A stretch of 64,000 nt of DNA, from assembly GCA_029964075.1 (NCBI GenBank), contig CM057144.1, forward strand, positions 12,237,281 through 12,301,280, in the 5' to 3' direction. Below, piece by piece: positions 43,071-55,000 of this stretch. The position numbers and the translations under genes are program-made. How positions within the stretch are numbered: position 1 is the first letter of the stretch; each line of letters starts with the position of its first letter. The stretch comes from Patiria pectinifera (lineage: Eukaryota > Echinodermata > Asteroidea > Valvatida > Asterinidae). The notes beneath the pieces are model-generated. The model had not been told where the DNA came from. It was given only the letters and a program-made list of their open reading frames with translations, and did not search any database.

Positions 43071-46000
43071 ATGGCGTCTGTTAGTTGCTTTCCAGATTTC
43101 GCCGTTGTTTGCTCGTTTTTAGAGCGATATGGCGAACATCTGCAGCTACCGGAGGTCACCATTACGGATCTGGAAACAGCCATCGGCTATGCCCACTGTG
43201 GTAAGATCATTTTTATGTTTTAAATTGCCGAGAAGCATGATTTAAAACTTAAAAGGGTATATTTTTTTGTGGTGTCTGTGTGTACACAGCGCATTGCATC
43301 TGGCAGTGTGCAGTTGCAGTGCAGTGTGCATGTATCTTGCAAGTTGCATGGTGTGCGCTTTAATTTAAATACAATGTACCTACACACACACTGCATACGG
43401 TTTTCGTTCTGATGTACAGTGCCTGGCATGGATGGGTTGAAGTTAAAAATTCAACTTTAAATTAGCTGGATCCCATGTCAGCTTTAATATGCAGGATAAA
43501 TCAACTTAATTCTCTCTTTAACAATTGTCAATGTTTAAATCATCTTTAACTGTGAAATTTCCTCTATTAGAGCCTCTAATCGCTCATTTTAATTTTTATT
43601 GTCTGGGCATGATCTGATGATGCAGCAAAGCTATTTGTCATTTTTGTTTTTACTAAAAATAATAATCCTTGACTTGAGTGTTTTCAATTAACACAGCGGT
43701 TTCGAAATTCGACATGCTTGATTAAATAGCAATGTTAGATGAGTAGGCCTACTGTTTTTGTAATGCCATATTGTTTTAGTGTAACCGCCTGGAATCCTCC
43801 AATCCTTTTGCAAATTTGGAAGAATTTGGAGGATTGAGGTTACATAGCAAAAGCTTGGTTCGGATGCGCGGCGCACTGTGTGTGTGTCAGGTCTGGACGG
43901 GTTGTTTGCGCTGTTTATGCTCAGCCGTACATAAATTTAGTTTTGAAATGATCCTCAAATCCTCTGCTCCAGATGTCACTGCTGCCTCTGCCTCTTGATT
44001 GACAGACATGAGCCGGAGGATTTGCAGGATTCAGGCAGTGGTTATCCCTCTCCACCCATATTCAAGAAATAACGGAGGAATTTGCAGGATTGAGGCTATA
44101 TGCTATTTTTCCATGAGGCCAATTGGAGGATTTTGCAGGATTGAGGCTACATCCTAGCAAAAAGGCCTAGGGAGTTAGGGTTATTGATAGCCTTATCATT
44201 ATAATACTTGAAATGTGAAAGTAATTTTGTCCTTACAAAGCAAATTACAGTAAGTATTATTTTATTTGAAGGATTTTGAAAAAGCACTCAATGCAGGGAC
44301 AGTGCAGCAGATTTTCTATTTAAGAAACCCCATTCTGTTATACTGCATTTTTAATGCATTTTTCTTTTGCAGTTCCCCCGTTGCTGAAGGATATCATCAT
44401 CAAGCTAATGAGAAAGACGAGGAAGTCATTCTCACTGGAGAAATGGCAACGTTACCTTGCAAAGGTACATGACACAATAATGTATTTGCTTATCAAAAGA
44501 AGGTATATTACAATGTATGCAATGTGTAGCCTATACATTTGCTTGTGTTTGTCTCCTATATGTACATGTATGATGTAGATGATTTTACCGAGTGCATAAA
44601 TTTGATAACATTTTCCAGCTCACCTTCTTTTAAAAGGGCCCATGCCATGAATTTTACTTAGGAACATATTTTTGTGCAACTTTCTACCCCTCTTAAATGT
44701 ATACAAACTAAATTTGACATCCCTTTTTGGTTAATTTTATTGAGAAGTGCACTTTTTAAAACATTTAACATTCTCCATGCTATTCCTGACAAACGAGGGC
44801 GCTGTTGCTGTGTTGTCATTTCAGGACTGTTAAGTTTAGGGGTTTTCTGTGAAAAAAATTTTGAACCCAAAATTTGCTCGTTGAAAAGGTTTGTGAGGAA
44901 ACTTTGCTCATTGGCTTACTGTCATTAAGGAAACAATGAATCACCAGAGAAAAGACAATTTACAACAGCAAAATATCAAAAATTCTGGCAAATCTTTGTG
45001 CTGAAATATGTGTAGCTCGGCCTATAACGTTGAGGTTTCTGCTCATGAATATGAAAATTCCCACTGGCTTAAAAAATAAAAAGGCACCAAACTAAACTGC
45101 AAAATGAAAATTAAAAATAAGGTTAAGTGGGACACAAAAGTGCATTTTCTAGGATTGCTTTAAAAAATGTATATTACATAGGCCCTTTAACCTTATAAAA
45201 TACTACTACAGTCGACTCTCGTTATAACAAACTCGTTCGGACCTAGCCAAATTGTTCGTTATATCAGAATTTTTTATTAGGAGGAACATCAGTCCCATTC
45301 ATTGTGCACATAAATGCACAGTCGGGACCAAGGCTTTATGTTTGTTATAACCAGAATTTTGTATTAACAGAGTTTGTACTAACGAGAGTCGACAGTACAT
45401 GTACATTTGTACAGTGTGTAGCAGTAAACTGTAGTATGCAGCACTCCAGCATATAAGGGAGCACAAAACTCATAGTATTTTTTTGGTATTTGGTGACTGC
45501 ATACATCATTTTTGTAGTATTCTGTAGTACTCGGTTCTTTATTCCAAAGTAATGGCTAGGACGTAAAGGGTTAAGGGACACCATTCTGAGAATATAACGT
45601 GCCATATGTAGACAGAGAGTTGACTATCAATCAAAACCAAGCCCATTTCAAGTAAGACTTAAAGAGGTCCGGCTCTATCTTGCAAAAAAAAATGATGAAG
45701 TTTGTATGTTCGCTCGTACCCCCTGCCCTGCAAACAGGGCGCTGGGAAGGGCAGATGAGCTTTACAGAATCTTGTGATTACTGAAGGAAGTGGGGATGGT
45801 ATTCTGGGTAATTTATCATGACCTATGTATAAAGCATCTGGCTGCAGCTGTAGACCGCGGTTAGCCAATGCGCAAAAATACTATCCGAAAAGTTTGCCAT
45901 AGAAATGCATACACACCACACCGGATGTGATTTCTTTTTCATTGCGGACCACGTGGACAAATTTTGAGCGTCGAATGATATGCATTTCGAGCCTTCGTGA

Positions 46001-49000
46001 ATTCGAAACAGAGCCGAGCAACTGACGGAGTTGAAAATTTACAAAACAGACAAGTTTTACAGATTGTCGTACATTATTATGCATTTCAACCCTAAAAAAG
46101 GGTGCCGCATTTATGAATGGGAATAAAAGAATGATGAATGACGCAGTCTTAACGGCCGCTTCAAACCTTGCAGGGTCGTGGTCATGATGACTTGCAGGTC
46201 ACAGGTCACGCAAAATCTATCCAATCGGAGCGTTAATTCGTCAGCCCTTCCCAGCGTTCTGTTTGCAGGGCGGGGGTAGGAGCGTAATTTGTATGAGGTT
46301 TAGAGTTAAACTGTATCCACTACCCCCTTTTTCATTAGATGTGTCGAGAGCGATTCTCAGAAGTGGCAGCGTGGGAGGTCGAGAGGTTTGGCTTCGCAGC
46401 CAGCAAGCCTCAGATCAAGATTGCTGTACTCAGAGTAAGTACCCAGCCAGAGTCTGTGCTTTTAACCCTAACCCCTAGGCCCTTTTTGCTAGGAACCATC
46501 TTCAATCCTGCAAAAGCCTTCAAAATTGTGCACTTTAACCCTAACCCACCTCACTCCTCCAAAATCCTCCTGGCGGTTTTGGAGGATTCTAGAGGATTGA
46601 GGATGAATGGTGATTGAATCAAATGAGGATTCTGGAGGATTGAGGATAAATGGTGATTGAAGCACATGAGGATTTTGGAGGATTGAGGATGAATGGTGAA
46701 TGAAGCACAAGAGGATTTTGGAGGATTGAGGATGAATGCATTTTGAGGCAGGACTGTCTGATGATTTTGAAGGATTTGGCGTTGGTTATCCTTCATTTAA
46801 ACACGAGTGCAAAGTTTTGGGATGAGGAGGATTTTGGAGGATTGAGGATGAATGCATTTTGAGGCAGGACTGTCTGACAATTTTGAAAAATTTAGGCGGA
46901 GTTGAAAAATTTTGGAGGATTTTGGAGGATTGAGGATGGTTGTAAGCAACAAGGGGCTAGGGGGTTAGGGTTAAATGTTCAAATGAAGGATACCCACTGC
47001 CTCAATCCTTCACCATCCTGTGACAGACCTACCTCTCAAAATGCATTCATCCTCAAATCGTATAACCAGCGACCCTTTTTGTATTAGCCTTTTTTTGAGT
47101 TTGGTTTTGGTTTGGGTGGATGCGAACAGAAGGGCTGCCTTTTTTTACAAAAAGTTATTTCAGTGCATTTGCAAAACTTTGGACGTAAAAGATTTGACAC
47201 GATCTTGCATCTTTCCCTTACAGTTTCTCTGTGAGAGCCAGTTTGATGAAAACTTCAAGTTTAAGGCCATCGTCAATGAGGAAGACCCGGAGAAGATGCG
47301 AGCAGAGCCCATGGGACGCGACAAGATGGGTCTGGTGTACTGGTTCCACAAGGTACGTCGCCGTCAGAAACAGAAATTCACAGTTGGTCGGACAAGGAAT
47401 GCCAAGGAAGGTGGGGTTTTAAGTGATCGTGGCTCTTTATTCTTTCAGGATGAGGACACAAACATCAGGATCTACCGGGAGGAACAAGACGATCAGGATA
47501 GCTCAACGTGGGAGGTGATCTCGAAGTGAGTAAAATCAGCGGGCAAATTTTTATATTAGCTTTTTTTTGAGATAGTAGGAAGCTGCTTTTTGGTTTGGGT
47601 GGATGCAAAAGTGTTTTACCCAATCCTTACCGTGCCTTGCTCTTACACCTCAAAAAGGCTAACAGTGGAGCTGCTAAAGCTTAAAGGTATAGTCCATCAT
47701 TTGTAATTTGTGCATTTTGTTTGTCTGAAGTAACAAACGTACTCAAAATCTGAAGGAGGGTTCTGAACAACTAACCTTATGAAGTCTCAGCTCAGCTTCA
47801 GCTGTATATTCCGAGAAAAACAGCAATTTAGGATCTCGATTTCATATCAACAGTTGCTAAATCATGTTTTGAATTGGGCCTGAATTCAGCCTTCGAGACA
47901 CATTCTCACTGAGCCGAATGCAGCTACGCGATGTCGCACACCGATCCGACGAATTATAGTAACCGCGCGCGCGTGTGCGTGGTGCAAACACTTGTACGCG
48001 CTTCGCCGAATAAAAAAAACCGAACTACTAAAGGAAATTTCCTACGGTGCATCTTAAGACGCACCGTTAGAAAGGCCTTCTTTCGTTGATTTCTTTAAAA
48101 TGACAGCTTGCCAGAAAGAATAATTTCACAGGGAGTTTAGTTCCCTTAATACTATCTTTCAACCAAGCACGTTTTTCAACAATAATTACGTCAGTTACTT
48201 TTTTGATAGCTGCAAATGATGGACTATAGCTTTCAGCAAATTAACGAGGTCTGCATAATTTGACAGACTGAAAAGCAACACATGGGTGGATGAATATTCA
48301 TGAGATGTAAATGTGAGGAGGTTTCTGACATTTTGGTCACGGCAGACTCTTGTCGGATAGGATCAAAACAAAAGCCCCCTAACTGGCAAGTTACACACCT
48401 CAGGTCGCTCCAGTTTGTCAGCTGTTTGCACTTCTAATCCTGTGGTTTGTCATAAATATTCATTTAGATGTAATAATTAATGCAAATTTATTCATTTCTC
48501 AGCGATCGGGAGCAGATGGAGAACCTGATCCGAGCCCTGCGGAGCGGTACCAACGTCGTGGCCGGCCAGGGCAAAGAGGAAGACACTGAGTCGACTTCCA
48601 GCTCAGACAGCAGCTCCGCCAACATGGAAGCCACGAACAAGACGGAAGCTGAAGAACAGGCAGCCAGTGACCAAGGTATGCAAAAGAATAGTCTAAGTAA
48701 GTCTCTGGCTGAATGGGCTATTTAGGCACCAGACTTTTTTTTCAAATTTTCCGTGGGTCTGACGAAGATATGTCAACTGACGAGATCAGGAAAGGCAGAC
48801 CGAGATGCTATGGACATGTAGCAAGAAGGGAGGAAAGCCTTTGGCTGAAAAAAGCATGGAACTTTTGAATAGTCGGTCCGAGACCACGAGGCAGGCCACG
48901 GAAGACCTAGGATCAGACACTGGCAGAAGACCTCAGACTGTCAAACCTCACCAATGTGGATGTCAGAAATTGGACTGCGTGGCACAGGGCCATTAAAACC

Positions 49001-52000
49001 TTGCGCAGAGTGACCTGCTGCCCTTTGCGCCCCAGGTAACCAAATTTTTTGAAAAAAAATAAAAATTGAGGGCCAATGACAGTCACCTTCCATCTAATCC
49101 TCATTCGACCCTTGCCAAATAAGCTGGTTCAATGAACTTTGCAGCCAGGGCTACACCCAGGCCGTGTCAACAAACTTTTGACCAGGCCTCCTGCCAAGTC
49201 TCATTGAAACATCAACAAAGACCTGTAACTTGACACAGTCATCTTCCTTCATAACTGCATACCACAGCCGCCAGTCAATTATCTTTCCAGCGCACTGTCT
49301 GGCAACTGTCTGGACACTGTCTGGACACTGTCTGGCACGTGGCTTTTTGTTGTATTGCTATGAATAGGGTCTTGCGTAGTGCGGGAAAGTACCTGCTGCC
49401 CAAAGGGCAGCAGTTGACGAGCTGTTGTACAGTTTTTTTGTAAACGCTGCGCAAGGTTAAGAAAGACAACGTCCCAACCCACAGCGTGGACGTTAAATGG
49501 AAATGATGATGATGTGCTATATTTGTGAAGTGTACTGTAATTGTGCTTCAGTGTCTTTGCTTTCTTACTCCTTGTTTATATGTTTAAATGTTTCTTTGGG
49601 TAATTGTATTCCCTATTCTTTTATAGTATTTGTGCCAAATAAAACAAACCAAACCAAAAATGTATTCTTGGCAAAGGGTGAAATTAGAAGCACAAGAAAG
49701 CTTGGATAAAACGTACAAGCACAATTAATTTTGTTTATCCATTATCAGCTCTTGATTGGCCTTATAACCGTAAACTATCAAAGAGGATGCAAACCCCAGT
49801 CAGCAATGACTCCCGTTTGCTTATCCAGAAGATTTGAAAGATTTAATTTTGGGGCGAGTCTTTTGGGTGAGCCCACGAGCATTTAAGAAAATACAAGTAT
49901 TGAACTGATGGCTCTCATCCGTTTCAGAATCTGCCGGTGCAAAACAAGACGAGGAGTCAACTGGACAGGAATGCAAAGAACAAGTGGACAAGCTGGAAGA
50001 GAACAAAGACGAACCAACAGATGGTAGTTCTGAGGTTAAAGATGAGAAGAGGACGGTGGATCAAAAAGATCAGACTAAAGCTGAGTCCAGCAAAGATGAA
50101 GAAGATACGAAAGAGAAAGTTAACATCAAGACAGAAATTTCCGAGGAGCAGGAAATAGAAAAAGAAGTCAAAGATGAACCAAGCAGGACTGAAGACGTCA
50201 AGGCCAAGATGGACGTTGAGGATGTGGCAAGGCCCACAACAGAGGACAAAGATGCGGTGAAACAAGTGAAGGAGGAAGGGGTCAAGGATGAAAAGGAAAG
50301 TTCTAAGGAGATCGCACAGTCCTCACCAAAGGTTGAATGTAAGGAAGAGAAAGAGATGACAGATGGGGAGTCTAAGGATGCAGAGATTGGAAAGACTGAA
50401 CCAAAGGAAGTATCTGAGATGGATGGCAGCAAGGAGAAGAAGAAAGATGAAGATGAGCCAAGAGGTGGTGATGATGGAGGAAAGGGTGAACAGAAAAGTA
50501 AAGAGCCTGAGGATGAAGAAGTTGCTGGTGAGGGTACAGATGATGCAAAGTCTGAACCAACCCTTACGAAAGACGGTGTCAAAGAAGCCACCGAATCAAA
50601 GAGCAAGGAGAAAACAGCAGATGATGGGGATGCAGGAGAGAAAGAGCAAGACGAAGAGCAGCAAGAAGAGCCGGAAGATGATGCGGAAGAGGAAACCAAG
50701 CCTGCCGCTAGGCCCAAGAAGGTCGGAAGGAAGCGCAAGAAGAAAAGCGCCCGAAGCCGGTTCACACCTCGGCGGAACGCCTCCCGGAAGGCGGCCGTCA
50801 AGATCGAAGAGGAGATGAAGGAGGAGGTTGAGGAGGAGGAGCAAGAGGTAGAAGAAGGTTATGCACCTGCTGGAGAGGATGACAGTCCTTGCTGCAAATG
50901 TGGAATGTACAACCATCCTGAATGGGTAAGGCTCAAGACGTGGGGATAACAATCGGTCGCCAAAAAAATGGCATGTGTCAGGTGCCATCAACAAAACACG
51001 TACTTGGTTTCAGACAAACAATTTGGAGCAGTCCACGAGTAACAGGAGCTCTTATTTGAAGCTTTTTTACCCCGTTGCCCTGCTGAACACCTGTTTTGTT
51101 TCTTCCAGATACTCCTGTGCGACAAGTGTGACTCGGGTTACCACACGGCCTGTCTACGTCCCCCTCTCATGATCATACCGGAAGGCAACTGGTACTGTCC
51201 CAACTGTGAACATGTAAGTCACTACCGGCTGTTTTCAAGTCATTTTGCTCATTCATAGACAAAGTTCACCCTAATATTTTTTCACCTCCAGAAGTCCAAA
51301 TCATCGTATTTAAAGTTGTCATCTTTCCCTTCTCAACTTTGTGGCCACAGTTGGGGAAAGCCCAATACAGAATATCAACTTTCTGGTTTTTTTTGTTCCA
51401 AAAACTGGTTTTCATCAGGAGAAACTCATCATGAGGCTCGCAGAGACGCTTACTGAAGTGGACGCCAGTCTGAAGAAGAAAGAGAGGAAACGCAAACGTA
51501 AAGATGGTGACAGTCTCTGGGCACTCACTGATATCTGCATGGGCAACATCATTCCAGGGGTGAGTTATTAGTCTTCAGATGGGGATGCTCATTTACTCAA
51601 GAAAGTTTCCTCATCCTTGTTCTTGTATTTGTGATATACAGTAAACTCCGGCTAAAACCGACATCGTATAAACCGTCATATCGCTTAAATTGGCCGTCTG
51701 ACGATTGTCTCTAATGCATTTCCATTGACATTTTCATTTCTAAGTCGGCCTTTGTAAGCCGCCATTTCGCCTATGTCGGCGTGTTACTTTCAGTCCCATT
51801 TCCTCAAAACCACACAAATTCCTCTGTATAAGTCGGCATCGTGCTCTGCGGTTTGTAAGAAGTGTCGAGTGAAAAGTCCCACACACTGCTAACTGACATC
51901 TGTTTGTCAATGGCACGGCCCGTGATTGATGCATCGGCCAGCACGTGTATGTACACTAATCGCACGTGTACACTATTTCATGCACAGTCTGTACGTTGTG

Positions 52001-55000
52001 TGCATCGTTCGCTTACACGAAGTACATGTCCATTCCATACCATCAATACCAGTACCCCTCTCGACTGCACGCATGCTCTCTGTTCATTTTGGGGGTCCCC
52101 TTATTGTACCAGTACCATGCACACATTTAATTCGTGACTGTACACGTACGTACGTACACAATGTACACTACATGTTAATGGCATACAGTATGCAAGCGAT
52201 CTGTGTATCGTACCACTGTTAATGCTAGCCGGCCGCGCCATCCTTGCTTCGTACGTACGTACATGTACATGCATGACTTTCTGTGATCAATACCACAGCC
52301 TGTTTGTGATGATAAACATAGAGGATATATTTGCTGCAATCAACCATGGATGTAGAAATAAACCAGGGTAAATCAAAGCCTTTGAAATTTAGCCATGAAT
52401 CTTGTCTGCATGATCCAGATACAGATGCGCATAGGCCATTAAGTAAATTTTTTTTTTCACTCTGTGATTCAATTTGTGTATTTGTGTAAGTCGGCAAAAT
52501 GACGACTTGCAGCAGAAGCCGACATTCGCATAAGTCGTCACAAATTCTGGTCCCGAGAGTGCCGTCTTAGCCGGAGTTTAGTGTACAAAGTAGTTTTCAG
52601 AGCCTCACAAACTCACAAAAGAGATTTGTTACATGGTACAACAGTAAATTGTAATCTTACGGCTATCTCCACCGTGCAAACCTTTCAAGTTTACATTGGG
52701 TCGCTGTCCACTTGTTCAGGAGGTGATCAAAGTCAGGAAGCAAAGGCACGCTATAGCTCTGCGACACACGTCCTCCAGCTTCCGACGGAAACAGACGACC
52801 TCCCAAGATGAACCTCGCTCACACCACCACCAACGGCACCGCCACCCGCGCCATCAGCAGCGACGGAGACGATCGCGACGCTCCTTTGACAAGGAACGAC
52901 AACGGAGGCAGAGCCGGCGAGACCGGGAGTTCATCAACGACAACGAAGACGAAGACGACGAGGACGAACAGTTTGAGATGATCCAGCGACGCTCTCGACG
53001 GGCAAGGAAGGAGATCAGCTACAAGTTTGAAGACTTTGATACAGCCATCAACTCGGCCATTCAGGAGGAGGTGGTTGAACACAAAAAAGGTGAGGCATCA
53101 AATCACCGTTGTGGAACTCAAGACTGAGACCCCAAGTGCCGAAAAATAGAGAAACAAAACCATGCAACCTTACTCTTAGGCAAACGAAACACTCCAAAAT
53201 TTCTACATGACAAAAATGAAGTTCTGTTCATTCTACCTGCCAAGTTTGTGGATCTTGCTGTAACTTGAAAGTAGATTGTTGGTAACTCTTTTCCACCAGA
53301 GAGAGTGAAGTTATTCGTTGGTTTTCCACTTTGGGTTCTTCTAACCCTAAGGACATAATGGTATCACAACAATCTGTGCTAACCATATGAGAACAGACTC
53401 CTTAAAACAGGATGAACACATGTGCACAATCCTTATTCCTTGCTTACCTGTGAAATATGCCTGCCGTTGCAAAAAATGGTCCGCTATCATTAGCAAAGAT
53501 TCCTGCAGCAATAAAAAAAAAAATGAATGGATGCATTTTGTAATGTCTTATTTCCGTTCAGCTGTCAAGGAGTACCAAGCCTCTCGTCCAGCCAACCGGG
53601 GCAAGGACATCTCCACCATCGAAGGCATGAGGGAGAGCAGTGAAGACGAGACTAAGGAGGAGAAGACAAGACGGAAGAACAAGAGGCGACTGGGAGACCT
53701 GGATGCCACGAGCGAAGACGAAGAGGAGGAAGGCAGTGACGATTTCAAGGTGGAGAGGTGGGTACACAAATCAAAGACACCTCGTGTAATCAAACCTAGC
53801 AACCTAGTTGGCTCTAACCTTTGAAGATCTGGAAACTTCTATTTTTTATTCTGTCTGAAGTTGACTGACCTGTCAAATCCAACTCTATTGCGAACGGTTA
53901 ATGAAGAAATCTTTTGTCTAGATACCGTAATTTCCTGCAGATAAGACGCATCTTATCTGACTTTCTAGACCACAGAAACATCGCTGCGCCTTATCTACAG
54001 GTGCGCCTTATCTGGTGTCGCTTGAGTTCAAAGTGACGGTCTTTGTGTGAAGAATTCTTTCAATGCCGCAATCAATAATGCAGTCAACCAAGGCTCAACT
54101 CTCCAGACATTGTGACCGTATTTTCATTCCAACAATGCCGCGATGTGTTGATCCCCCATGATCGTGCTTTCATTCCAACAATGCCGCAATGCGTTGATCC
54201 CCCTTAGTGATCGTGCTTTCGTTCCAACAATACATATAGGCGACGCTAGTTTTTGTATTAGTCACCGGTAGAGGGCGCAACATCTGGCTCGGAGGGACTG
54301 GGCAAGTCTACGAATCTGATCCAGCGTGCGTGTTGCAATATCTTCAGACAGCGCGTGGACCATCGTTTCTGGCCGCTGATTGGGCCGCACTGCATTAACA
54401 AAAGGCCAAGGAAGGCCAGGATCGGAAACGGCAAGCAAGCATGCACAGCGCGCGTTGGCTGAATGGATGAAGGTGGGTATCAATTTACATTGGTCTTTTC
54501 TTCATGGCTCTACATGTGACCAGCCAATGTGGTTACGGTTTAATTCATCCTCCGAATAGTGTGATTGTTCTAAGGCAACACAATGGCCCCTTTGTGGCGA
54601 TGTACCGACACCGGGTGACGCCTGGTGTTCTTCTGTGTGTGGTCAAACATGCGTCTTATGCGGCGGTGCGCCTTATCTGTTGGCGTTTGAATTTTTTGGG
54701 GGTGATTTTAGGGACCTGCGCCTTATCCGCCACGCGCGCCTTATCCGCAGGAAATTACGGTAAGTCAGATTTCAAGACTAAAGGTCGGTTTAAACTTCAG
54801 TGGAGTGAATTTCATGACGTCAACAATTGAAGTTTTATTGTGCTGTTCATCAGCATCACCCTAAAGAATTTGCTTTGCATTGAAATTCACGGGAAGTAAG
54901 TATCGGCTTTAGTGTTATTTGGTTTTGGTGTTTTTGTTCCAGCGATGCTGCTAGTGACCAGGAATACGAACAAGAAGAAGGAGATGAAGAAGTAGACGAC

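Noticed and set aside
50070-50801. 243-codon Ser-rich minus-strand frame
   Set aside because: Antisense of the Lys/Glu-rich RSF1 exon 7.
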